From JAVVUJ01 sp964582545 (lineage in GTDB: Bacteria; Bacillota; Clostridia; Peptostreptococcales; Anaerovoracaceae): a stretch of DNA of 64,000 nt. The notes under the pieces are model-generated. The model was given only the letters and a program-made list of their open reading frames with translations, made no database searches and was not told the origin of the DNA. The position numbers were made by a program, and so were the translations under genes. Location: positions 1 to 64,000 of the forward strand of contig CAZOSB010000008.1 of assembly GCA_964582545.1 (NCBI GenBank). Reading direction: 5' to 3'. This document shows positions 26,475 through 35,033 of the stretch, in pieces. How positions within the stretch are numbered: the stretch's first letter is position 1; each line of letters starts with the position of its first letter.

Positions 26475-28034
26475 ATGACCAATAGCAAATTAAATCTGGA
26501 TCCAAAAGTTATCCAAAATGCTAGATCTTGTGCGGGTAGAATTGCTCAGAGTATGCAAGAATTTATAGATAGGCACACAACGGTCAGCACGGAAAGAACT
26601 ATATTGAGGCTTTTGGGCGTAGACGGTGTGGACGATATGGAATCCCCGTTGCCTAACGTTCTTTGCGATGCCATCAAGGAGGGAGGCGGTCTCTCCAGAG
26701 GAGTAGCCTACTGGGTAGGAAACGCAATGATTCAAACTGGATTAAGCCCTCAGGAGATAGCCGAAAAGGTTTCCATAGGAGACCTGGATATTACGAAGCT
26801 AGAAATTAGCTCCCCAGAGCAGGCTGAAGCAAAGCTGATACCAGTGGTACAACAAGCAATGGAAAAAATTCAGGCTCAAACAACAAAGAGAAATGAATAC
26901 TTATCCACCATCGGTGAAGGCAAGAAACCTTACTTATATGTAATCGTTGCTACCGGAAATATCTATGAGGATGTCATTCAGGCGAAAGCAGCTGCCAAGC
27001 AGGGAGCAGACATCATTGCAGTTATACGAACTACAGCGCAAAGCCTTTTAGATTATGTGCCCTACGGCCCTACAACAGAGGGATTCGGAGGTACCTATGC
27101 AACTCAGGAAAACTTTAGAATTATGAGAAAAGCTTTGGATGAGGTAGGTGAAGAGGTAGGACGATATATTCGTCTGTGCAATTACAGCTCGGGAATGTGT
27201 ATGCCTGAAATTGCCGCCATGGGCGCAATGGAGCGACTGGACGTCATGTTAAACGATGCCTTATACGGTATACTTTTCAGAGATATCAACATGCAGAGAA
27301 CCATCGTGGATCAGTATTTCTCCAGAATCATCATCGGATACTGCGGAATCATTTTTAATTCCGGGGAAGACAACTATCTCACCACGGATGATGCCTTTGA
27401 AGCTGCCCATACGGTATTGGCTTCCCAATTTATCAATGAGCAGTTTGCAGTGTTGGCCAACATTCCGGAAGAGCAGATGGGCTTGGGACACGCCTTTGAA
27501 ATGGAACCATCCATTGAGAATGGATTCCTTTACGAGCTTTCTCAAGCGATTATGGCCAGAGAGATCTTTCCTAAGGCCCCACTGAAATACATGCCACCTA
27601 CAAAGTTTATGACAGGGGATATTTTCAAAGGCCATATACAGGATGCTCTGTTCAACATGGTTGCCATTTGGTCCGGTCAATCCTTGCAGCTTTTGGGGAT
27701 GCCAACGGAAGCCATTCATACTCCCCATTTGCAGGATCGAATGCTTTCCATCGAAAACGCTTCTTACATCTTTAACAATGCACGCAGCATAGGAGATGAA
27801 GTGGAGTTTAAAAAGGACGGCATCATCCAGAAAAGGGCGCAGTACGTGTTGGAAGAAGCGGATAAGCTGTTGGCGGAAATAGAAAAAGAAGGACTTTTCT
27901 CCACCATTGAAAAAGGTAAGTTTGGCGGAGTAAAGAGACCCAGAGATGGAGGAAAGGGACTGGAAGGCGTTTGTGTTAAGGATCAAGGTTACTTTAATCC
28001 CTTTATCAAGCTGATGTTGGGAGGTGCAAAATAA
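26475..28034 (+). CDS. kamD: Lysine 5,6-aminomutase, alpha subunit
   Basis: The 519-residue TIM-barrel subunit of the adenosylcobalamin- and PLP-dependent aminomutase that turns L-beta-lysine into L-erythro-3,5-diaminohexanoate, the step before Kdd. It is full length, with typical segments such as RDINMQRTIVDQYFSR and PPTKFMTGDIFKGH. The stop codon overlaps the kamE start region by one base, giving tight coupling. AAAGGAGGA precedes the ATG. Confidence 0.93.
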   Translation: MTNSKLNLDPKVIQNARSCAGRIAQSMQEFIDRHTTVSTERTILRLLGVDGVDDMESPLPNVLCDAIKEGGGLSRGVAYWVGNAMIQTGLSPQEIAEKVSIGDLDITKLEISSPEQAEAKLIPVVQQAMEKIQAQTTKRNEYLSTIGEGKKPYLYVIVATGNIYEDVIQAKAAAKQGADIIAVIRTTAQSLLDYVPYGPTTEGFGGTYATQENFRIMRKALDEVGEEVGRYIRLCNYSSGMCMPEIAAMGAMERLDVMLNDALYGILFRDINMQRTIVDQYFSRIIIGYCGIIFNSGEDNYLTTDDAFEAAHTVLASQFINEQFAVLANIPEEQMGLGHAFEMEPSIENGFLYELSQAIMAREIFPKAPLKYMPPTKFMTGDIFKGHIQDALFNMVAIWSGQSLQLLGMPTEAIHTPHLQDRMLSIENASYIFNNARSIGDEVEFKKDGIIQKRAQYVLEEADKLLAEIEKEGLFSTIEKGKFGGVKRPRDGGKGLEGVCVKDQGYFNPFIKLMLGGAK

Positions 28035-28807
28035 TGAGCAATAATAGTACTGTTGCGGACAGCGTTATAGATTTGAAGAATATTAAGCCTTATGGAGACA
28101 CCTTAAACGATGGAATGATGCAGCTCAGCTTTACGCTTCCTGTACCCAAGGGCGAGGAGGCCAGCGAAGCGGCAAAGCAGTTGGCAAGGAAAATGGGTTT
28201 GGAAGAACCTGCTGTAGTCTTTTCCAAGGATTTAGGCATAGGATATACCTATTTTGTGCTGTATGGCAAATGCCAGCATACGGTGGACTATACCACCATC
28301 AAGGTAACCAAGGTGGAAGTGGATGTGATGGAAAGAACCCAATGTGAAAGGTACATCGCAGATCAGATCAAGAGAGAAGTGGTCATGATCGGTGCCTCCA
28401 CGGGAACGGATGCTCACACAGTAGGAATCGATGCCATCATGAACATGAAGGGATTTCATGGACATTTTGGGCTGGAACGATATAGCGGAATCAAGGCCAT
28501 CAACCTGGGAAGCCAAGTTCCCAACGAGGTACTCATTGCTCGAGCGGTGGAAGAGAAAGCAGATGCGATTTTAGTATCCCAGACCGTTACCCAGAAGGAT
28601 GTCCACATCGGAAACTTAACGAATCTCATCGAACTTTTGGAGGCGGAAAATCTGCGAGACAAAATGATTGTGGTTTGCGGAGGCCCTAGAATATCCCACG
28701 AGCTGGCTCAGGAGTTGGGTTATGATGCTGGTTTTGGAGCGCATGACCATGCGGAGGAAGTGGCTTCCTTTGTACTGACAGAGATTGTAAAGCGCGGAAT
28801 GGCATAA
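28034..28807 (+). CDS. kamE: Lysine 5,6-aminomutase, beta subunit
   Basis: The 257-residue cobalamin-binding partner of KamD. The base-off B12 motif DAHTVGID (axial His) lies near residue 120, with GSQVPNE and VCGGPRISHE of the Rossmann-like B12 domain downstream. The nearby region also supplies the PLP lysine in the family. It is the last gene of the kdd-kam operon and is followed by a hairpin terminator. Confidence 0.93.
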   Translation: MSNNSTVADSVIDLKNIKPYGDTLNDGMMQLSFTLPVPKGEEASEAAKQLARKMGLEEPAVVFSKDLGIGYTYFVLYGKCQHTVDYTTIKVTKVEVDVMERTQCERYIADQIKREVVMIGASTGTDAHTVGIDAIMNMKGFHGHFGLERYSGIKAINLGSQVPNEVLIARAVEEKADAILVSQTVTQKDVHIGNLTNLIELLEAENLRDKMIVVCGGPRISHELAQELGYDAGFGAHDHAEEVASFVLTEIVKRGMA

Positions 28808-28833
28808 AGGGACTATAGAATAAAACTTATTCC

Positions 28834-28867
28834 AATAAATAGGTGGCACTTATGCCGCCTATTTATT
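28834..28867. terminator. Terminator after kamE
   Basis: AATAAATAGGTGGCA and TGCCGCCTATTTATT form a long stem with one mismatch around CTTA. The T run is weak downstream, but A/T-rich stem bases fit a bidirectional terminator. Confidence 0.6.
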
Positions 28868-28916
28868 CTCCAGTTTCACTAATCTTGTGACGCAAGATCA
28901 AAGTCTCAATATTTTC

Positions 28917-29047
28917 TTATGAAGAGCTGGGTTCCTGATTTCCCCCTTTGCCGCACCCTACAAGGGATAGCATTAATAGGGCAACCAAAAGGCAACAAAC
29001 AGTTTTTTGGAAGGTACAATCAATACTTTACCAGACCTTATTGTCAT
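28917..29047 (-). pseudogene. Remnant of a small lipoprotein gene
   Basis: On the minus strand GAGGAAAG precedes an ATG at 29047. After a shift of reading frame around the A6 run, the sequence reads VCCLLVALLMLSLVGCGKGG, a lipoprotein signal with lipobox LVGC, and stops soon after (28917). No single frame gives an intact gene. A frameshifted, truncated lipoprotein is the simplest reading; a sequencing error in the A run would only restore a ~40-residue peptide. Confidence 0.45.
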
Positions 29048-29103
29048 AATCTTTCCTCGCTTTTTACATTTATATTTCGGATAATTTCAATTTCTTAATA
29101 TAG

Positions 29104-30006
29104 TTACAATGTATTTACGATTTCTATGGGTAATCCGGTATATTGTGTTATGCTTTCTGAATCCATTCCTTGGAGTTTCATGTTCCTTGCCACTTCCAAT
29201 TTGCCTTGCTCAATACCTTGCTCTATGCCGATAGTCAAGCCTTGCTCTATGCCTTGCTCCAAGCCTTTTTTTAGCCCATCCGATAAAGCGGTGCTAATCA
29301 CATTTACATTATCCCTAAAGGCCTTTAAAGAATATTCATAAGCCCAACGCTCTTCGTCGGAATAATTGGCTAACCGAGCTACGTCAACGGCTTGCTTAAA
29401 CACAGGTTCATTGAATATGGCGGGTATTTCTTCGAAGTTTGCTAAGTTTTTTAAAAAGTAAATCCATTTATCAAATCTACTGTTTAGCGCGTTTTCCTCT
29501 TTAGTAAATTTTTTTAATTCAATGAAAACGTAGGTTAGCTTATCGTAAAAAACACGGTTGTTATCATCCTTTAAGCTTACCTTATGCACACATTGATGGT
29601 AAATCTCTTCATGTGGATCTGGGTCGCCAAAGAGATTAAATCCTAGGAGACCAACACAGTATACTGGCTTAAGCTCAAAGTTCCAAGCACCTTTCACTCC
29701 TTGCTGCTGTAGGGGAAAAGTGGAGTAAAACACAGCTCTATCCTTGTAGAACACTTGATAACCGTTTTGCATCTCAACGATGAATTCCCTACCTTTTTGA
29801 TCCTTGCAGAAGATATCAAAAATAGCATTTCTATCTCTTTGGAACATTCCTAATTGCTCGTTGTTCTGAAAGGTAAGGTCTTGAATTTTTTCTTCAATGG
29901 GCAGAAGTTCGTTTAAAAAATCCATAAGCAATTCTTTATTTGCTTCTTCACCAAATAATTTTTTAAATCCGAAGTCTGTAAAGGGACTCATGTATCTTGA
30001 AATCAC
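29104..30006 (-). CDS. Rpn/PD-(D/E)XK family nuclease (putative transposase)
   Basis: A 300-residue member of the Rpn / PD-(D/E)XK nuclease transposase family, known to promote RecA-independent DNA exchange. The catalytic core is FMSPFTDFGFKKLFG-like at the N terminus, then the metal-binding Asp in AIFDIFCKDQKG and E-x-Q in FIVEMQ near residue 84. Near the C terminus a G-(L/I)-E-Q-G-I-E-Q-G repeat forms the coiled tail typical of the family. The GTG at 30006 has AAGGAGGT at the right distance; an upstream TTG does not. No terminal inverted repeats of an insertion sequence are visible, so it is probably resident or a remnant of mobile DNA. Confidence 0.85.
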   Translation of the reverse strand: MISRYMSPFTDFGFKKLFGEEANKELLMDFLNELLPIEEKIQDLTFQNNEQLGMFQRDRNAIFDIFCKDQKGREFIVEMQNGYQVFYKDRAVFYSTFPLQQQGVKGAWNFELKPVYCVGLLGFNLFGDPDPHEEIYHQCVHKVSLKDDNNRVFYDKLTYVFIELKKFTKEENALNSRFDKWIYFLKNLANFEEIPAIFNEPVFKQAVDVARLANYSDEERWAYEYSLKAFRDNVNVISTALSDGLKKGLEQGIEQGLTIGIEQGIEQGKLEVARNMKLQGMDSESITQYTGLPIEIVNTL

Positions 30007-30396
30007 TTTTTCTCCACCTCCTTCCATAGTTTTTTTTCTTTTAGGTTTTATTGTTGACAATATTATACCTCCTTATATTATATATAGCAATATCAATAAT
30101 GGTCATGGAATTAACTTATTTTAATATAAATGGTATAAAATGTCAATCATTTGTTTTTATTCATTTATTACGAATTTCAGGGTCTCATAAAGTTGGAATA
30201 ATCACGATCAGTCCGGGGGTTTGTAATTTGATTCTTCAAAAAGTCATCAGTTTGAATATTACAAAAGAATAATAATGCTTTAAAAGGTAAAATGGTGTAT
30301 AGTAAATGTAAGGATCATAAAGTTCATGTGAATATTTAATAGATAGATCAATAAATCTTTTGTCTATTTCAAACAAATCAGAAAGAAGGTGAAAAT
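30007..30396. other. Non-coding stretch between rpn and phzF genes
   Basis: A/T-rich sequence of 390 bases carrying the minus-strand ribosome site of the Rpn gene at its left end and AAGAAGGTG for phzF at its right end. No RNA, repeat or clear promoter was found. Confidence 0.5.
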
Positions 30397-31269
30397 ATGA
30401 AATTCTATATCGTAGATGCCTTTGCGAATCAACCTTTCGGGGGGAATACCGCTGGGGTGGTACTGCTGGAAAGTGAAGAGGATTTTCCGGCAGATGAGGT
30501 GATGACAAAGGCGGCATCGGAATTACGGTACTCAGAAACCGCTTTCGTGAAGCCAAAAGAAATTGGGGAGTTTCACATCCGTTATTTCACGCCTGTTGCA
30601 GAGGTGAATCTGTGCGGTCACGCAACCATCGGGAGCTTCGGAGCCCTGCTAGAAGAAAAAATCATAGAAAAAAGTGGCACCTATAAATTGCATACCTTAG
30701 CGGGGGAGTTAGAGGTATCCCTTAAAGATGGGTTTATTCTCATGGATATGAGTCCACCTGAGGAGCTGGCTGAAATAAGGGATTTATCTATGATTGATGA
30801 ATTGGCTCGGGTCATGGGAATCCAGGTACAGGACATAGGACTGACACCTCAAATCATCTCCACGGGGTTGCCAGATTTGATTTTGCATGTTAAAAATAAA
30901 CAGATTTTGATGGATATAAAGCCTGATTTTCCCAAGTTAGCTGAACTTTCCAAGATGCATAAGGCAGTAGGAGTCCATGCGTTCTGTATGGCCGAGGATA
31001 CTCCGGAAGTCACGGCATATTGTAGAAATTTTGCACCGCTGTACGATATTGATGAAGAAGCGGCCACCGGTACGTCCAACGGAGCGCTTACCTATTATCT
31101 TTACAAGAACGGACTTATTGAGCAAGACAAAAACAATACATTTATACAGGGCGAAAGCATGAATCGACCTTCAACTATCATGAGCTTGCTAAAAAAAGAG
31201 GAAGGCAAAGTGAAAATCAAGGTAGGTGGAACCTATATTACCATAGCCAGAGGTGAAATCTTCCTATAG
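30397..31269 (+). CDS. PhzF-family isomerase
   Basis: A 290-residue diaminopimelate-epimerase-fold protein. The start MKFYIVDAFANQPFGGNTAGVVLL, the catalytic Glu in ELRYSETAF near residue 46, GHATIGSFG near 74 and the second-lobe EEAATGTSNGAL near 225 mark the PhzF family. Some members isomerise phenazine precursors, but this one has no phenazine genes nearby; the substrate is unknown. It stands alone, between the nuclease and the glycine riboswitch. Confidence 0.88.
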   Translation: MKFYIVDAFANQPFGGNTAGVVLLESEEDFPADEVMTKAASELRYSETAFVKPKEIGEFHIRYFTPVAEVNLCGHATIGSFGALLEEKIIEKSGTYKLHTLAGELEVSLKDGFILMDMSPPEELAEIRDLSMIDELARVMGIQVQDIGLTPQIISTGLPDLILHVKNKQILMDIKPDFPKLAELSKMHKAVGVHAFCMAEDTPEVTAYCRNFAPLYDIDEEAATGTSNGALTYYLYKNGLIEQDKNNTFIQGESMNRPSTIMSLLKKEEGKVKIKVGGTYITIARGEIFL

Positions 31270-31352
31270 ATTAAGCGGATAGATTGAACTAAATTCATGA
31301 AAAAATATATGAAACCGAATGAAAAATTTTGATTTTTTTTTAACAATATTGC

Positions 31353-31381
31353 TTGCATGAATAATACAGCTATGCTATTAT
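31353..31381 (+). promoter_or_regulatory. Sigma-70 promoter of module 1
   Basis: TTGCAT (31353-31358), 17-base spacer, TATTAT (31376-31381). It lies immediately before the glycine riboswitch. Confidence 0.65.
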
Positions 31382-31414
31382 AGAGAAAATGAATATGACA
31401 AAGTTTGGATGAAG

Positions 31415-31592
31415 ATTGCGGGAGAGTTTGCCTCAAGGCAACACCGAAGGTTTAAGCGTGAAACTATAGCGATGGTTTCCGTAAATATCTCAGGTACAGG
31501 GGACCGTGATCAGACAAATCTCTGGAAAGCGTAGTCACCCAAGGGGCAAGTTCTTTTGAACGGATCAAAGGATGAATCTCTCAGGTCAATAA
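31415..31592 (+). promoter_or_regulatory. Tandem glycine riboswitch
   Basis: Two aptamers are recognisable. The first runs from GCGGGAGAGT through CACCGAAGG to CTCAGGTACAGGGGACCG. The second has CTCTGGAAAG, CACCCAAGGGGCAAG and ATCTCTCAGGTCAATAACAGAG. This conserved pair binds glycine cooperatively. It precedes the module 1 reductase genes, so transcription of grdE1-grdB1 should respond to glycine. Confidence 0.93.
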
Positions 31593-31596
31593 CAGA

Positions 31597-31628
31597 GCAG
31601 AAAGCATAGCTTTCTGTTCTTTTGTTTT
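31597..31628 (+). terminator. Expression-platform terminator of the glycine riboswitch
   Basis: AGCAGAAAGC, loop ATA, GCTTTCTG followed by TTCTTTTGTTTT. When glycine binds, this terminator is probably disrupted. Between it and grdE1 lie about 245 A/T-rich bases, including the 12-bp palindrome TAATCATGATTA (31754-31765). Confidence 0.8.
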
Positions 31629-31872
31629 ACATAAATTTAATATATACGATTTTCTAACAAATATAGGCGCTTTGCCAATAGTTGGGGTAATATGTAAAAT
31701 TAATTCTTTGCCAAAATAGATTAAATGCAGAAATATTAAAATAATTTAAAAGTTAATCATGATTAGGAATAACGATATTTATTGGTAAATTTGGGCATAT
31801 TATAAAATTGAAAATGGTGGAAAGTTAAATTAATTTTAAACATTATATAAATATTTAAAGGAGGGAAACAGT

Positions 31873-33153
31873 ATGAAATTAGAGTTGGGCTATATCCAGA
31901 TCAAGGACATTCAATTCGGCGATTCCTCAAAGGTGGAAAAGGGAACCTTGTTTGTAAACAAAGAAGAACTAAAAGCCATGCTTATGGAGGATGAGAACAT
32001 CCAGTCTATCGACTTTGATCTTGCCAGACCGGGCGAGAGCGTAAGGGTCACCCCTGTAAAGGACGTGGTAGAACCCAGAGTTAAGGTTGAAGGCAACGGA
32101 GGTATTTTCCCTGGAGTTGTGGCAAAGGTGGCAACCGTTGGAAGCGGACGCACTCATGTACTTAGAGGTGCTGCTGTGGTCACCACAGGCTCTGTGGTTG
32201 GATTTCAGGAGGGTATTATCGACATGTCAGGGGTAGGTGCCGAATACACACCTTTCTCCAAACTGAACAATTTGGTAATCATCTGTGAGCCTGTAGAGGG
32301 CGTTACGGCGCAGGTACATGAACAATCTGTGAGAATGGTTGGACTGAAGGCAGCGGATTACCTTGGTAAATTGGCTAAAGATTTAACTCCTGATGAAGTG
32401 AAAACATTTGAAACTTACAACGTTAAAGAGGGAATAGAAAAGTTTCCGGAGTTACCAAGGATTGCATATGTACTGATGCTTCAAAGCCAGGGATTGCTCC
32501 ATGACACTTACGTATATGGCGTGGACATGAAAAAGTCCATTACCACCATCATCAATCCTACAGAACTGATGGACGGAGCGATTCTCAGTGGAAACTGCGT
32601 ATCGGCTTGCGATAAAAATACAACGTATCACCATTTAAACAATCCAGTGGTTGCGGATCTTTTCGAAAAGCACGGTAAAGAATTAAACTTTGTAGGCGTT
32701 ATCATCACCAATGAAAACGTATACTTAGCAGATAAGGAGCGTTCTTCCGATTGGACTGCAAAACTGGTAGAACTTTTGGGAGTGGACGGCGTAATCGTTT
32801 CTCAGGAGGGCTTTGGAAATCCTGATACAGATTTGATTATGAACTGCAAGAAGATAGAGGCGAAAGGTGTAAAAACTGTAATTATTACAGATGAATATGC
32901 CGGAAGGGATGGTGCATCACAATCTTTGGCGGATGCGGACCCCAGTGCAGATGCGGTAGTTACAGGTGGAAATGCCAATGAGGTGATAGAGCTGGGTCCA
33001 ATGGACAGGGTGATCGGTCTCACCAAGCCTATTGATATCATTGCAGGAGGCTTTGACGGAAGTTTAAAGAGCGATGGATCCATTACAGTAGAATTGCAGG
33101 CTATAACCGGCGCAACCAATGAATTGGGCTTCAATAAGCTCAGTGCTAGATAA
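31873..33153 (+). CDS. grdE: Glycine reductase component B, GrdE-type proprotein (module 1)
   Basis: A 426-residue precursor processed into two chains of the substrate-binding protein B. Cleavage creates a pyruvoyl group at the cysteine of SGNC (Cys242), which forms a Schiff base with the amino substrate. The sequence begins MKLELGYIQIKDIQFG, and HLNNPV, TNENVYLADKERSSD and EGFGNPDTDL are conserved with module 3. The riboswitch upstream suggests glycine as substrate (inference). GGAGGGAAA precedes the ATG, and grdB follows 13 bases after the stop. Confidence 0.92.
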   Translation: MKLELGYIQIKDIQFGDSSKVEKGTLFVNKEELKAMLMEDENIQSIDFDLARPGESVRVTPVKDVVEPRVKVEGNGGIFPGVVAKVATVGSGRTHVLRGAAVVTTGSVVGFQEGIIDMSGVGAEYTPFSKLNNLVIICEPVEGVTAQVHEQSVRMVGLKAADYLGKLAKDLTPDEVKTFETYNVKEGIEKFPELPRIAYVLMLQSQGLLHDTYVYGVDMKKSITTIINPTELMDGAILSGNCVSACDKNTTYHHLNNPVVADLFEKHGKELNFVGVIITNENVYLADKERSSDWTAKLVELLGVDGVIVSQEGFGNPDTDLIMNCKKIEAKGVKTVIITDEYAGRDGASQSLADADPSADAVVTGGNANEVIELGPMDRVIGLTKPIDIIAGGFDGSLKSDGSITVELQAITGATNELGFNKLSAR

Positions 33154-33166
33154 GGAGGGTGGAAAA

Positions 33167-34474
33167 ATGTCTAAATTAAGAATTGTTCATTATATAAACC
33201 AATTTTTTGCCAACATTGGTGGTGAGGAAAAGGCAGACTACCAACCGGAGTTGAGAGAAGGTATTGTTGGTCCGGGAATGGCATTTAACGGAGCTTTTGG
33301 GGACCAGGCAGAAATTGTGGCTACGGTAATCTGCGGAGACTCCTATTTTAACGAAAATTTAGAGACAGCAAAAAAAACTGTTTTGGATATGATCAAGGGG
33401 CAAAATCCTGATTTGGTCATCTGTGGTCCTGCCTTTAATGCGGGAAGATACGGCGTAGCTTGCGGAACGGTGGCTGCTGCTGTAAAGGAAGAACTAAACG
33501 TACCGGTTATTACGGGAATGTATAAGGAAAACCCTGGTGCGGATATGTTTAAAAACCAAGTATATGTAGTCTCTACCAAGGATAGTGCTGCAGGTATGAG
33601 AGATGCGGTAGCCATCATGGTACCGTTGGGATTAAAGCTTGCCAAAGGTGAAAAGATAGGAGCTTCCGCACAGGAAGGTTACTTGCCAAACGGCAGAAGA
33701 GTCAACTTCTTTGAAGAGAAGAGAGGCTCAGAGCGAGCTGTGGAAATGCTGCTAAACAAGTTGGCAGGAAAGCCTTATACCACTGAATTTCCTATGCCTG
33801 ACTTTGACAGAGTGGAGCCAGGTGCCGCCATCAAGGATATGAGCAATGCAAAGATTGCCCTAGTCACTTCGGGAGGAATCGTACCCAAGGGAAATCCAGA
33901 TAAAATTGAATCCTCCAGTGCCTCTAAATATGGCAAATACGATATTGGGGGAGTCATGGATCTCACACAGGAAACTTATGAAACCGCCCATGGTGGATAT
34001 GATCCTACCTATGCAAATCAAGATTCGGATAGGGTTTTACCCGTAGATATTTTACGAGAATTTGAAAAAGAAGGAAAAATTGGTAGTTTATATCAATATT
34101 TTTATACTACTACCGGAAATGGTACTTCTGTAAACAATTCTAAAGCATTTGCTACCGAAATTGGAAAGGAATTGATTGCGGATGGTGTGCAAGCGGTCAT
34201 TTTAACCTCCACCTGAGGAACCTGTACACGTTGCGGTGCAACGATGGTTAAAGAAATTGAAAGAACGGGAATTCCTGTAGTTCATATCTGCACGGTAGTG
34301 CCTATCTCCCTCACGGTAGGAGCCAACAGAATCGTACCTGCCATAGCCATTCCTCATCCACTGGGAAATCCTGCACTTACGTTGGAGGAAGAGCAGGAGA
34401 TCAGAAGAAAGATTCTCACCAAAGCATTGGATGCTTTGTGCACGGAAGTAACAGATCAGACAGTATTTGAATAA
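33167..34474 (+). CDS. grdB: Component B selenoprotein GrdB (module 1), Sec350
   Basis: The 435-residue selenoprotein that, with GrdE, forms protein B and transfers the carboxymethyl group to the selenol of protein A. The in-frame TGA at 34214-34216 encodes selenocysteine 350 in U-G-T-C-T-R-C, the UxxCxxC motif of this family. Downstream sequence stays in frame to 34474 with conserved HICTVVPISLTVGANR. Immediately after the TGA a hairpin CGTTGC-GGT-GCAACG is a bacterial SECIS element. The ATG at 33167 has GGAGGG upstream. A simple ORF finder would wrongly split it. Confidence 0.93.
34217..34243 (+). promoter_or_regulatory. SECIS element in grdB, module 1
   Basis: Hairpin CGTTGC GGT GCAACG at 34229-34243, 13 bases after the UGA. 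The same apical stem recurs after the UGA in modules 2 and 3. Confidence 0.75.
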
Positions 34475-34515
34475 ATTGGCGATTGAATCTTTGAGCGAAT
34501 GATTGGGTGAAAAAC

Positions 34516-34902
34516 ATGAAGAATTATTTATTGATAACAAATAATGATCAAGTAGAGCAGTTTTATAAGGAGCAGCTGGATGTGGTCTTTCTGAAGGATG
34601 GGACTTATGAAGATGTTTTGTTAAAGGTAAGGCAATATATCCATCAGGGGCATAAATTGATCAGCCATCCCATGTCGGGAAGTATAAAACCTAATGAAAC
34701 CCCTTATAAGTCGGTGGTTATGGAAAAGGAAAAGAGTGAGATGAAGGAGTGCTTTGATAGCACTATCATCATTGAAAATTGCTTGGAATCTTTTCAAAAA
34801 TTTCAGACTATACGGCATACACCCAATTGGCCGGATGACATTCGAGAGGATTTTAAGCTCATCGATTTGTCTTTTATGAAAAATGCCATTAAGTCGGCTT
34901 AA
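34516..34902 (+). CDS. grdX: GrdX family protein (module 1)
   Basis: A 128-residue protein of unknown function found with glycine/sarcosine/betaine reductase genes in Clostridia. It aligns along its length with the module 2 copy (LLITNN, VVFLKDG/VLFVDGD, SGSIKPNETPYKSVV/AGYLSRPNPFHTVLV). No catalytic motif or membrane segment is visible. The ATG at 34516 is preferred over GTG 34507 because GGGTGA then serves as its ribosome site. It closes the module 1 operon, followed by a terminator. Confidence 0.85.
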   Translation: MKNYLLITNNDQVEQFYKEQLDVVFLKDGTYEDVLLKVRQYIHQGHKLISHPMSGSIKPNETPYKSVVMEKEKSEMKECFDSTIIIENCLESFQKFQTIRHTPNWPDDIREDFKLIDLSFMKNAIKSA

Positions 34903-34915
34903 TTGATTAAAATGT

Positions 34916-34965
34916 AAAACACCCATATTCAGTGAATGGGGATTCACGGATAGGGGTGTTTTTTT
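34916..34965 (+). terminator. Terminator after module 1
   Basis: AAACACCC pairs with GGGGTGTTT, enclosing a second stem CAGTGAAT/ATTCACGG; a T run follows. Confidence 0.8.
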
Positions 34966-35033
34966 AAGCAAAAAGTGTAGAATTTAAGATTGAGAATCAC
35001 TTCTTTTTAAACTAATAGAGGATTTATAATACT

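Noticed and set aside
29104..30006. Complete insertion sequence around the Rpn gene
   Set aside because: No terminal inverted repeats or target duplications could be found on either side.
31640..31872. Sigma-54 promoter directly before grdE1 (TTGGGCATATT)
   Set aside because: The -12 TTGC element is missing at the required spacing; module 1 is better explained by the sigma-70 promoter and riboswitch.
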